From assembly GCF_001649575.2 (NCBI RefSeq), contig NC_051436.1, positions 2,795,563 through 2,859,562 of the forward strand: 64,000 bases of DNA, in the 5' to 3' direction. The stretch comes from Kryptolebias marmoratus. Lineage: Eukaryota > Chordata > Actinopteri > Cyprinodontiformes > Rivulidae. Both the position numbers and the translations under genes were made by a program. The number at the start of each line of letters is the position of its first letter. The first letter of the stretch is position 1. Below the pieces are notes generated by a model, which worked only from the letters and a program-made list of their open reading frames with translations, did not search any database and was not told where the DNA came from. Below are positions 11,601-48,057 of this stretch, in pieces.

Positions 11601-14600
11601 CTCAAAACCTGTAAAACTGACTGAGTTATACACGTTTATGTGTTGATAATGAAAAAACTGATATTTTTAATAGTTTTGCCCCTAATTGTTTTCATTTTGT
11701 CGGCTCTTCGAGGTCCTCTTCTCTCAGTTTTAGCTCACAGCAGCTTATTCCAGCAGTGGGTGAGTCTCTTTTCAGCCAACTGTAAAAAAATTACAATAAA
11801 TAACTAAAACTTACATTGTATCAGCACGTGTACAGGTTATATCAGCGGTGGATTACACTGAATCTCATTATTCTCTCTGTTCCAGTGAAGAAAACTGAAC
11901 TCGGGTGTATTCGGGTCCCTGGAGAACCTCCAGATTAAGAATTAAGAAAAAGCCAATTATCCTCTCACACTAACACCCACTTTAATTTAATCTCCTTCTT
12001 TTCAGCAAAATGTTTTAGGTGGTGACTTCTTCAACAAAGTTTGTGGTCATCTGAAACTGCTGGAAAAGGAGTATTTTGGGCTGGAGTTCAGGCACCACAG
12101 TGGCCATTATGTAAGGAGTAATAAACACTGAAACGTTCACGTTTTACTCTTTATTCTGCCCCTTTAAATGAGTTTCTGTTGCAGGTTTGGTTGGAACTGC
12201 TGAAGCCTCTAGTCAAACAGATTAAATGTAAGTAATTTCTTCAAAATAAAAGCACAATAAGAGGACATATGAACAGTAATCAGGCTGGTTTCTGTTTATA
12301 TCAGGTCACCTGAACCTCATTTAAAATTCCCATTATAAATGATTTATTTTTAACATTATCTGCAGAACAAGAACTTACTTTGTTAAACCTAAACTGTTAC
12401 AGCCATTATCACAATTAAATATAATTATTATAAAGCAGAGAAACCACTAAATAACATCTATAATACATTATGTACTGAAGCCACATGTTGCATTGAAATA
12501 TAAAAAGCTGCAAGTTCCTCCGTTACGAAACCAAGCTGTTATTTATTTAGTTGGGCAAGGTTTAAAAGAAGAAATCCTGATTTGTCTGCTTTTTAAACTT
12601 TAAAGGTGCTCATCGTAATGAAATCAAGCATTATCCTGAAAACCTTACATGAAATGTTGCAGTCTGAGAGCGTTTACTCAAGTTGTTTTCCAGATATATT
12701 GATATGCATTTCCGAAATGCGGGTATGCACTCAATGTAAACAAAACACTCTGCCTGAATCCGAGGAATAAATGGATGTTTATCTGCATTCTTTACTCAAC
12801 AAATCGGAGCTAAAAATGCATCAAACAGCTCTTTCATGGCTCTGTTTTAAATCACCTTGGCTGTTTCTGACAGCCGATCACAAGTTAACCATCATTATGA
12901 GAAAGAAGTAGAGCAGATTTTGCCTCTTATTTCATTTTTTTTTAACTAGTCTTCATGACTTTGCATTGAGAGTCTTTAAATAGATCATATTTATTTGACA
13001 CATTTCACTGAATCGAATTTTAAAATATTGCTTTACAAAACCAATTTTCCAGGAGCGATATCACGGTTAAATACAGATTTAGACCTTAATGATAATTCCA
13101 TAACGTGAAAGTTTATTGCAGAACTGATAAACGGTTAAATTTATGTAAACTAAAAAACTGGTAAAAATGAAATGTTACCCAAGCTGATTTGGACTGAGAT
13201 AAACCCAAATTATTCAATAAAAATAAATAAATTTTGGTGTTTTAAGTCAGTTTGAGCTAACTTGTAGAAGAAGAAATATCAATCAGCAGAAAAGCCAATT
13301 TAGCAAAGATTAAAAGGTTAAAAATTCAAACAACAGCCTAAATTTACTGGAATCAGTTCTGTGAAGCATTTGTCCCCTGAAGCTAGCTAAACAGCATGCT
13401 AACATGCTAACAGACAAGTTTGTTAGCATGTTTCTATTTAATATATATGAAATTTTAAAATGTTTAGAGCAACATATTAAAGGCAAAGTTACAAACAAGT
13501 ACATAAATAAAAACAACAACAACAAATAAACAAAATGTGTCGCGATAACATCCGTGTTTTCAGTGCAGTTAGCCTAAATGAAAGAGTTGAAGGAGTTAGC
13601 TTCCTAGCTAAATGCTGATGAATTGTTTTATGCATTTTCATTTTTTAAATCAAAAACTAGTTGAGGAAATTAAACTGTTTCTTCTTTTCCTTTCTGTCAG
13701 ACACCAGTGATTTATTCTTTAGGTTTATAGTTAAATTCTTCCCACCAGATCCTGGACAACTAAAGAGAGGCCTCACCAGGTGAAGTCTGATTTTCTTTCT
13801 TTGTCTTTTAATATAACATTTATAATAGTTGTTTTTGCATTAATATTGTTGTGTGCGTCAGCATTAAGATCAGCGTTTCACAAAGAACACCTGCAGATTG
13901 TCACTTTAATCCCGTGTAACTGTTCCGTACCTGCAGGTACCTTTTTGCCTTACAGATAAAACAGGATTTATCCAACGGCAGTCTGACATGTAACGACAAC
14001 AGCGCCGCCCTGCTGGTCTCACACATACTGCAGTGTAAGTACTTAAAAAAAAACAAACATCTGAGATAAAACTAGCCATGAAGCAGTTGGGTGGCTTAAT
14101 ACTTACCGGGTATCTAACTGGTCTTTACCGGGTTCTTACCTGGAACTTAGTGGGTCGATACCCAGAGATCAACAAGTCACTTTACAGTACAGTCCAGTTC
14201 TTTTAGGTACCCTGTAATTACCAGGCAAATACCCAGGAAGTACCAGGTATGTATGTACCCTGTAATAACCAGTTAGGTCCATAGGTACCAGGTGTGTACC
14301 CCCCTATATACCAGTTAGGTACCTGTTAAAGGTCTGTAACAGGCATGTACCCATAGATATGAGGTCTGTACCATTTAAATACCAGGTAAATACCCTGTAA
14401 GTCACAGGTGTCAAACTCCGTTCCTCGGAGCTGCTCTCCTGCATGTTTTAGACGTGTTCTTGCTTTAAAACACCTGGTTTAAATGGACGACTTGTTGCCA
14501 TGCTCCTGGAGAACTTGATGATTTGGTGAGGAGGTAATTAAACCATTTGAATCTGGTGTGTTGGAGCAGAAAAACCCTAAAACTCCCAGGACAGCGGCCC

Positions 14601-17600
14601 TCGAGGCCTGGAGTCTGACACCCCTGCTGTAAGTGAAGTGAAGTGAAGTGAGATTTATTTATGTAGCACTTTTCCACAACAAGGCGACCCAAAGTGCTTT
14701 ACAAGACAGAAACAACAATCAGGTACAGAATCAAATACAGATAAAAACATCATAATCAAATATAGAGATACAGAAGTAAAAACATCAATCATATATAATC
14801 TAAATGAAATATAAGATAATCTAAATAAAATCATGAAACTAAACATGAGCTAAGACGGTCAAAATAGTAGCTAAAATAATCTAAATGAAATCATGATAAA
14901 GTTAAAGCTGAACTAAACAACAATTAGGAATCTAACAATATCTAAAAAATGAGCTAAGATAAATTAAACTAAACTAAATGTACAGGAAGGCTATATAAGC
15001 TAACATAAACTGAAACATGATAATGCTAAACTAAAAGTACAACATGACTAATTAACAGTACTAAAGCCCGCTAAACAGCCAACATAAAAGTACCCGATAT
15101 GTACTCTGTTAGTACTAGGTATCACCCTGGTACATACCAGGATGTAGTATTTATGGCAATTGGGATTTGTGCACAGACCCACGTTTTTAAATTTTGAATG
15201 TATTCATTTAAAACACAAGAAAATATAGTTTAAAGTCAGAGAAAATGTTGTGGATGTTTGTGTTACAGCAGAGATAGGGGACTATGATGAGGAGCTGGAC
15301 TACCAACATTTGGAGATGAAGCACTACGTTCCCAATCAGGAGTATCTGGACAACAAAATCATCAAATTTCATAAAAGACACAGGTAAGACGTTCACACGT
15401 TTTTAATCCTTTTTCTCAGCACAAACTTTGTTTCCTCATCGGATTTAATGTTGAACTCAAAGTGCTGGTCTCCTGGTTTTCGAACCTCTCCGCTCTGAAG
15501 GACGTGTTGTTTTTGTGTCTCCGTGGACAGAGGAGTGTCTCCAGCGGACTCGGACGTCCAGCTGCTGGAGGTGGCCCGGAAGCTGGACATGTACGGCATC
15601 CGGCCTCACGCCGCTCACGACGGCGAGGGAATGAGGATCAACCTGGCCGTCACACACTCTGGAGTTCTGGTCTTTCAGGTACGAGGTTCCCCCGCTGAAA
15701 CATCCAGTCTATAATAAAAAAAACTTTTCTTTTCATCCACGTTTCTAACAAAGCTGCCGAAATACGAGACTTCACATCAAACTCCAAAGGAAGAACGTGA
15801 TCAGCTCGGCTCGACGTTTTCTCTGAACGCTTGCAGCTCCATTTTCCCCTTCTTTAGTTTCCTCAGGATAAAATGAGACAGACGTAGAAATAAAAAGCAG
15901 ATAAAAACGGCTCTGTTGTTGTTTTGGTTTCTAGGGCACAAAGTGATGGCAGTCACAAGAGAAATAAGTTGCCATGTCATCATATTTTCAGTCACATCAG
16001 TTTTAAAAATCTCCACTTTGGAAAACATTTTTAAAAATCTCAGTTTTTCCACCAAAACCTGCAGATTTAAAGTGTCCAGGATTTCCACACGATTAAATAC
16101 TTTTACTTACAACAATTTAAACTTTCTTTTAATGCTGTGAGAATTTATTTATGTATTTTTCCATATTTATTTGTGTGTTTTTCAGGGAAACACTAAAATC
16201 AACACGTTCAGCTGGGCAAAGATCCGCAAACTCAGCTTCAAGGGGAAACACTTCCTGATTAAACTTTACGACAAAGTCGGGGTGAGGACCTGTTTATTCA
16301 GTTTATTCATCTATAAGTGAGCCAAAACATTATGACTAGTTGGTGTTAAAGTGAGTAGCAGTTTATGTGAAGCATCTTTTGGTTGGAAAGTGAGCAACAC
16401 ATGGTGTAAACGTCGCCTGAAGACTTCCTTCCTGTCCTTCCAGCCATCGTGTAAGGACACGTTAGAGTTTGCCATGGCCAGCCGGGATGTTTGTAAATTG
16501 TTCTGGAAGATGTGTGTGGAGTATCACGCCTTCTTCAAGCTGCCTGAGGAACCGAAGCCCATCCATAAAACTCTGCTATCCTGCAAGGGATCCACGTTTA
16601 GATACAGGTAAAACACACAGAAGCACAAATGTTTACACACAAACAGCTGAAAACGGGATACAGTCAAGTTATTTCTGACCAAAACCTGGCTGTTTTACAG
16701 TTTTATGTCATATTTGTGATTTATTTTTCAACTAAAAGTTTATTTTCTGAGAAATGTGTGGATCATTTTCACCAGAGGTCTATAATGGGTTCTCATATTT
16801 GATAATCACCAGTTGTTATTCTTATTACTATTTTTATGATCTTGCTGTGTGGCGCAGTGGGAGAACCCAGAAACAGCTGCTGGAGTGTCTGGGATCAGGA
16901 GAGAAGAAGCCTTCAGGGTTCGAACGGTAAGGAGTGATTTTACTGAGCAGATTTACGAGACCACTCAGCGAAAGAGTGCAGAAATAACCAAATTAAATTC
17001 CTAATGATGTAATTAAAAAGGGAGCCTTGCAGTAACACAACAAGCAGACCCTCCAGGATTTTGCGATGTTGCGATCGCAACTATTAACGCAAAATCAAGC
17101 AAACCCCACGAAATCGCAACTTTTTGCAACTTTGCCCAACTTTTTGCAACTTTCCTGCAACTTTAACCCAATATTTATTGTTTCTAAAGTGATTCGCCAC
17201 CGTTTCTGCGGTCTAGTCTCTTCTTTGAGGGTTTGTGTAGCGTGGAATACAAAATAACCCCAAATAACTCAGGAAGAAGACACGTGACGTCACTTCCTGT
17301 TAACATCAGAATGCCGGGAGCGTGCAGGAGCAGCGACCGAAGCCAAAATGTGCGCTAATGCTTCACATTTGCCCACAAAGATTTCAGCAAACCAGTTTCC
17401 TCCCCAGCTGCAGCTGTTTTGCACGTCCTGCAGTGTAATCATGGAACATAAACGCATCGACAAACACTTTGTGTCTGCAAAACATGTGAGGAGAGCTGCA
17501 GACCAGGAACAATCCAGAAATGCTCATGAATGTCAGTTTAGAAGCTCTCAAAGTTCTCAAATAAAGCACCTTTTGAGAATGTCAGGGTTTGTTGGGAATT

Positions 17601-19665
17601 ATCTTACAAAACTAGGAAGTATTTTTGGTTTATATATTAAAAGTTATGGTTTTTTATTGATTTTAGTAAAAATAAAAATCGCAACTTTTAGGAAAATGCC
17701 CCGAGAAATCCTGGAGGGACTGAACGAGGACACCAAAGGCTCCCAAACGCCAACTAAAAGTTTTTAAATTTAACTTTTTTTTTCTATTCATCAAAAGTCT
17801 TTTCATCGCTTCCAGAGGGCGATGTGATTTGCAGTGAAAGTAGGGAGCAGGTGGAAGAGAGTCTGGAGAGGTGGAGGGATGAAACTGTAGCAGGAAGAGG
17901 GGGGATCAGGGGACGGTGGATGTAGAATATGGAGCCGTCAGGGAGAAGGAAACGAGAAAGGCCACAGAGAAAGTTCATGGATATCGTGAGAACTGAGAAC
18001 TGGAGAACTGAAATGATTTTTGTATTTAATGAACCCATTCTGTCCTGGAAACAATCTGAAGTTGAGGAAGTCTGTTTAGAAATCAAAGACAGTAATATCA
18101 ATTAGTGATTAATTAAATATTCATTTGTGTTATTGGTTCTTTTCTTCCTGTCTTCCTGTGTAGGACCTACGGTCAGTCAGACTTCGATCCCAGACAGTGT
18201 CGATCTTCTCCTGATCTCCTCACGGACGTCTCCAAACAGGTAATCAGACACAAGTCACAGGTTTTACACTCATTCCTGGACCTACAGCACATCAGACGAG
18301 GAGCAAATAACCAGATGGTATTGTTTTAAGAAAGAAAAGAGGACAAACGTCAGAATGAGTTGATGCTCGATCTCGTCCTTAATGAAAATTCATCAGCCGT
18401 ATGAGGATAATGATGATGCATACGACTGATAACCCCAGCAGGTTGACTCAAAGACAACTGGACCATGTTTCTCTTCTCGTCTTCGTGAATCAAAATGGAC
18501 GTCCAGTTGTCTTTGACTCCACGCTGGCGTATCGACGAGAACAACAACCGACAGATTTATTAACCAATAATTTTATGTTTTTCCTCCTCAGTTATACGAA
18601 CAATCCCTCCCATTTCCCCGGCCGAACCGGGCTCTGGGCGTCCACAGTGAGGACGAAATGGACCGCCATCGCCGTGGTCTAAGTGACACTGAAATGGAGG
18701 GAGGGGCTAGACGCAGCCAATCGTCTTATCATGTCAACCAAAGGCCACACCCCCTGGCTCAGGTCACTCCCCTTTCTCCGTCCCTGTGCCAGTCAACCCC
18801 GTCGCCCAAGTTACGATCGTCCTCCACGTCCTTGATGGAGGACCCAAGCGGGGGACGGAACGGGGCGCAGCGCCAAGCCCAAAGGCTAGCCGGTGTCTAT
18901 GGCAACCGGTCGAGACGGCGGCCGAACCCACAGCCACACCCAGATGCTGCCCAGCAGCTGGTTCTTCTCTACCCCAACACCCCGGCTTACCAGTACCACC
19001 CGGTCCTCCCGTCCTTCCCGTTCGCCGGCCCCTCGCCGCTCACCAGACACCCCTACTTATCAGACTACGTCAGCGTTTCCTCCCTGGAGCGCTTCCCTTA
19101 CATACGGAGGCGGGACCTGGTGCCGATGGATGGCGTCTCACGGCCGGCCTTCTACCCGTTAAGCCACGACTCGCCATCCGTCTCCCCGATCAGGAGGAAC
19201 TTTCGCCCGTGTGGTTCAGGCGGACTGGGACTGGCAAAGGTCTACCAAGCAGGAAGCAATGGAGCGAGGCTTTTCGGCGCCGGACGCACGGAGGAGGGAC
19301 ATTACAGCGACGACTCCAACTTCCTGCCCGGGCTGCCGCGCCGCGTGGCGAGCCAACCGGATGTCAAGTTCCACCTCTCCAGGAGTACAAACCCGACCTT
19401 TAACCCCGCCTCTGAGTTTCGGCCCCTCGGGTACTACCCTCACCTGACGCGGCCCTCCCGACCCACCTACCTCCCACTTAACTCCTCCCCCTTACCCGAA
19501 CGCCCCACGTCAGTGTGCGTGCTCGGCGGCGGCACCGGAAGCTACAGCGACTCCGACCCGGAGGTTTTCTACCCGTACTACTGCCCGCCTCATCAGCTGG
19601 GGAAGGGGGCTCAGCCCGCCGGGTTAGCCAGGATGAGGTTTTCCTCCGGGAGTCTGCAGCTGGAT

Positions 19666-19697
<32 letters not shown>

Positions 19698-19767
19698 CAG
19701 GAAACAACCGAGTGAAGGAGGAGAGGAGGCGAAAGGAGCAGCGAAGATCACTCAAGTCACACTTTAG
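8682..19767 (+). CDS. frmd7: FERM domain-containing protein 7 (frmd7), 12 coding exons, complete
   Basis: Coding exons: 8682-8819, 12006-12110, 12185-12227, 13701-13779, 13937-14034, 15269-15383, 15531-15678, 16186-16281, 16444-16607, 16858-16926, 18164-18239, 18592-19767. They join in frame to 768 aa, all with GT-AG introns. Residues about 30-315 form the FERM lobes: [16 protein letters not shown] (F1), [29 protein letters not shown] (F3 lobe). A FERM-adjacent piece [10 protein letters not shown] follows, then [15 protein letters not shown]. The tail (residues 378-768) is low-complexity, rich in Pro, Ser and Arg, with SEFRPLG at 651 and [13 protein letters not shown] at 724. From memory, human FRMD7 (714 aa) has the same landmarks and is linked to X-linked nystagmus, acting on neurite outgrowth and actin at the membrane. 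The start is fixed by an in-frame stop at 8673-8675. An extra N-terminal stretch of about 29 residues precedes the usual FERM start. FRMD3/5 and FARP proteins lack these tail motifs. Confidence 0.93.
9095..9210. repeat. CATCC/CTTCC-type minisatellite
   Basis: A pyrimidine-rich run made of short units such as TCCATCC, TCCTCC and TCCTTCC, repeated imperfectly for over 100 bp. It lies in intron 1 of frmd7. Confidence 0.85.
10590..10800 (+). repeat. Dispersed ATGGCCGCCACAGCTAA repeat
   Basis: It contains CTTCTGGAGTCAAACCAATT, GATGGCCGCCACAGCTAA, GTGGTGTGGTGGTAGCTGAG and, at its right, TGTTAGCAAAATATCTCATG. The last piece lies to the right of the GCCGCC block here, whereas it lies to the left in the copy at 345. 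This suggests tandem or circularly permuted copies. Confidence 0.7.
12228..13700 (+). other. frmd7 intron 3, no feature seen
   Basis: AT-rich intronic sequence between exons 3 and 4. I see no gene, transposon end or long tandem repeat in it. Confidence 0.6.
14095..14400 (+). repeat. Degenerate tandem repeat around the core TACCAGGTA/TACCTGGTA
   Basis: In intron 5 of frmd7, short units carrying GGTACC, TACCAGGTA, ACCCTGTAA and GTACCT recur every 15-25 bp. The same vocabulary returns at about 15088-15150 after two transposable elements. The array therefore seems to have been split by insertions. Confidence 0.6.
14403..14626. mobile_element. hAT-type miniature element, family B (CACAGGTGTCAAACT)
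   Basis: A 224-bp element with inverted ends (CAGGTGTCAAACTCC at the left; GAGTCTGACACCCCTG at the right). It is flanked by exact 8-bp direct repeats CTGTAAGT at 14395-14402 and 14627-14634. The inner part folds back on itself (ACACCTGGTTTAAATGG against CCATTTGAATCTGGTGT). An 8-bp duplication and no coding capacity fit a non-autonomous hAT element. Confidence 0.85.
14640..15085. repeat. Dispersed repeat with TTTATTTATGTAGCACTTTT head, copy 1
   Basis: It starts with a GAAGT pentamer run, then TTATTTATGTAGCACTTTTC and CAAAGTGCTTTACAA, followed by several hundred bp of CTAAA-rich sequence. Near its end is CCCGCTAAACAGCC. A second copy with the same order of landmarks lies at 59424-60055. I see no coding frame. 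The class is unknown to me. Confidence 0.7.
17045..17722 (+). mobile_element. DNA transposon remnant with CGGBP1-like zinc-finger reading frame, copy 1
   Basis: The ends are inverted: CAGACCCTCCAGGATTT at the left, AAATCCTGGAGGGACTG at the right. The flanks AACAAG (17039-17044) and AACGAG (17723-17728) differ at one base and look like a 6-bp target duplication. A frame from about 17348 encodes [19 protein letters not shown] then AKHVRRAAD. This Cys2-His-His BED-like finger closely resembles CGGBP1 (LFCTSC...H...H). It lies in frmd7 intron 10. The frame is short and has no transposase catalytic core, so I read it as a transposon-derived fragment and not as a host gene. Confidence 0.75.
17815..18000 (+). 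mobile_element. Non-LTR retrotransposon fragment (RTE-like reverse transcriptase, C-terminal)
   Basis: The plus strand reads [20 protein letters not shown]. This is the segment after the catalytic Asp-Asp in a reverse transcriptase frame very common in fish LINEs. After a deletion it continues with the typical downstream block (GAATATGGAGCC, then AGAAAGTTCATGGATAT). The frame is broken, so this is a dead fragment in frmd7 intron 10. Confidence 0.7.
18592..19767 (+). CDS. frmd7: frmd7 last coding exon (disordered tail)
   Basis: This one exon encodes 391 residues, half of the protein. It starts after the acceptor TTCCTCCTCAG and opens with [16 protein letters not shown]. No folded domain is visible. 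The composition is Pro/Ser/Tyr/Arg rich, with repeated P-Y pairs, and it ends in ten consecutive glutamates (19666-19695) followed by a Lys/Glu-rich end. Only two short blocks look like the human protein: 19411-19431 (SEFRPLG) and 19630-19668 ([13 protein letters not shown]). GC content is clearly higher than in the flanking introns. Confidence 0.92.
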
Positions 19768-19990
19768 ATACGAACAGATTTTACTGCCGGCTGTAAATAA
19801 GGAGTGAAATAAATGCACCGTTGCCTTTGTTTTAGTGAAAACAGTTTCTTAAAAATGATGTTCTGTTCACCTGTTTTCGGTTTTATTCTTAGATTATTTA
19901 AAGAATCTATAGATTCAGTTAATACCTCATGAACATTTTGTTGTTTAAAGATTAACAACAATAAATGTGCACCAGGTGTGTTGGAGCAGA
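19768..19990 (+). other. frmd7 3'UTR with two candidate poly(A) signals
   Basis: AATAAA occurs at 19808-19813, only about 40 bases after the stop codon, and again at 19960-19965. The next element is a hAT half-copy, so the 3'UTR is probably short. Confidence 0.5.
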
Positions 19991-20048
19991 GGAACAAGTA
20001 AAACCTGCAGGATGGTGGCCCTGAGGACCAGGGTTGGACACCCCTGAT
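19972..20048. mobile_element. hAT-type miniature element, family A, truncated right half
   Basis: Only the right arm is present: GGTGTGTTGGAGCAGAGGAA, then GGCCCTGAGGACCAGGG and GGACACCCCTG. It matches the right arms of the full-length copies at 20217 and 35322. No left arm is found. Confidence 0.75.
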
Positions 20049-20216
20049 CTAATCAAAGACCCATATTAGATTCCTTAACCAAAGATTTATGATTAGATCT
20101 TCTATTCAAAACCCATGTTTATATCCTCTAACCAAAGAACCATGATTTATATGGTCCAACTAAATACCCACAACTAGCTCTTTTAACTAAAAGATTCAAG
20201 TTTAGATCCTCTAACC

Positions 20217-20427
20217 CAGAGGTGTCCAATCCTGGTCCTCAGAGCCACCATCCTGCAGGTTTTCCTTGTTTCTCTGCTTCAACACACCTGCTTCATGGTT
20301 AAATCACCTCTTCATGTTCTGCAGAAGCCTGTTAATCAACCATTGATTCAGATCAGGTGTGTTGGAGCAGAGGAACAAGTAAAACCTGCAGGATGGAGGC
20401 CCTGAGGACCAGGACTGGACACCCCTG
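20217..20427. mobile_element. hAT-type fold-back miniature element, family A (CAGAGGTGTCCAATCC)
   Basis: The left arm GGTGTCCAATCCTGGTCCTC is inverted at the right as GAGGACCAGGACTGGACACC. Each arm carries a second inverted block (ACACACCTGCTTCATGG against ATCAGGTGTGTTGGAGC), so the whole 211-bp element is a near palindrome. The flanks CTCTAACC and CTTTAATG are a decayed 8-bp duplication. Confidence 0.8.
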
Positions 20428-20584
20428 CTTTAATGGATCGTTGCTGCAGATTCCTTCAGTGGTTTTTGGATCTTATTTCCTGTAGTTTGTTACTCAGATC
20501 TTTCATGCTGTCACCACCACACTAACCTATCATAACAAGTAAGCTGCAGCTCTGACTGCACACTTTTTCTTGCATCATCTAAGA

Positions 20585-20799
20585 CACCAGTGTCAAACTC
20601 CGTTCCTCGGGGGCCGCTCTCCTGCATGTTTTAGATATTCTTGCTTTAAAACACCTGGTTTAAATGGATGACTTACTCCTGGAGAACCTGATGATTTGGT
20701 GAGGAGGTGATTAAACCATTTGAATCAGGTGTGTTGGAGCAGAAACACCTAAAACCTCCAGGACAGCGGAGCCTCGAGGTCTGGAGTCTGACCCCCCTG
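20585..20799. mobile_element. hAT-type miniature element, family B
   Basis: It starts CACCAGTGTCAAACTCCG and ends GTCTGACCCCCCTG, with the same inner fold-back as the copy at 14403. The flanks ATCTAAGA (20577-20584) and ATCTATGA (20800-20807) match at 7 of 8 bases. Confidence 0.8.
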
Positions 20800-21089
20800 A
20801 TCTATGAAAACCAGTGACCCAGTGGTGTCGTGCTCATCCCATTAGACTTCGTTCTCCTATTTTATAAATTAATGTTTGATTGATTTAACCTTCTGTGGTT
20901 AACATTTTCTTTGGTGTGTTGACAGTAAAAACGTCGCCTCGGCAGAATTCGAGCAACTAAACCGGCATCTTGTACAAACAAGAGTGGTCTCTAGTGTCCA
21001 CACGGTTAATTTCATCCATTATGAGGCTTTTAAACAAGATTTTAGAAGCTTATATAGAAAATAAATCACGTAAAAGACAAAGCTTGTCA

Positions 21090-47442
<26,353 letters not shown>

Positions 47443-48057
47443 GGTGACTTCGACCTTTTTCCTCCTCCAGGTTCCTGTTTTCTCCTTCTTTGACTCCTTT
47501 CTTCTATCTATCTATGTCTCCTCTACGCGCTTCCTCGCAAAAACTCCCTTTAAAAGAAAGACAACGAAATAAATAAATAAAAAAACAGGTTCGGCTTCGA
47601 AGCGAGGAAATGTTTCCGACTAAGAGACGGGTTCGTTTGCAGCAGAATGAGGCGGACGAACTATAAAGTCGAACTATGACAGAAAGTCTGCAGCAAGAAA
47701 AAAAATTGTTGAGAGCAAACAGACGAGGATGACGCGCTGCAGACTTCAAGGGAGGAGCGACAGATTGAAACTGTCCACGGGAGGAGGTCTACTGCCACCA
47801 AGTGTCTGTCTAGCTATCTATCTATTTAGCTAAGATGTTTAGAACTTCGTCATTAGCTGCTAAACAGTCGTTACGTTTTGAAAAATTCTGTTGTCATAAT
47901 TAAAAAAAAAAAAAATCCGTTTCGAGTTTCGCTAACGGCTACTTTTAAAATAACGGCGCCGTTTCCGACGATCCCTGAATGCGCCTTCGGGGTTTTTCCT
48001 TGTTTTTAACTGACGTCACCGGAAAAACTGTCAAAAGGGGGCGGGGCCCGGGAGAAG
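47443..48057. promoter_or_regulatory. Divergent promoter between stk26 and the DHHC gene
   Basis: Only 615 bp separate the two ATG codons. Near the plus-strand gene lie a perfect palindromic CRE (TGACGTCA, 48011-48018), an overlapping ACCGGAA ETS-like site, a GC box (GGGGGCGGGG, 48037-48046) and AAGATGGCG, a YY1-like initiator overlapping the start codon (48055-48063). There is no TATA box. This matches the common design of housekeeping bidirectional promoters. Which sites are used is inference. Confidence 0.7.

Larger units (their letters stand above)
8820..12005 (+). other. frmd7 intron 1 and its contents
   Basis: The intron holds a CATCC/CTTCC minisatellite (about 9095-9210), two copies of the dispersed ATGGCCGCCACAGCTAA repeat (10590-10800 forward, 11470-11610 reversed) and plain AT-rich sequence. 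Open frames here have no recognisable protein features and no splice logic, so none is called as a gene. Confidence 0.6.

Noticed and set aside
17348..17767. A 139-residue CGGBP1-like frame as a host gene
   Set aside because: A second copy with the same ends and direct-repeat flanks lies at 61476-62060. The frame also runs past the element end, so it is transposon-derived.
18786..19403. A 205-residue frame overlapping frmd7 exon 12
   Set aside because: A frame-shifted shadow of the GC-rich coding exon, with no independent start or homology.
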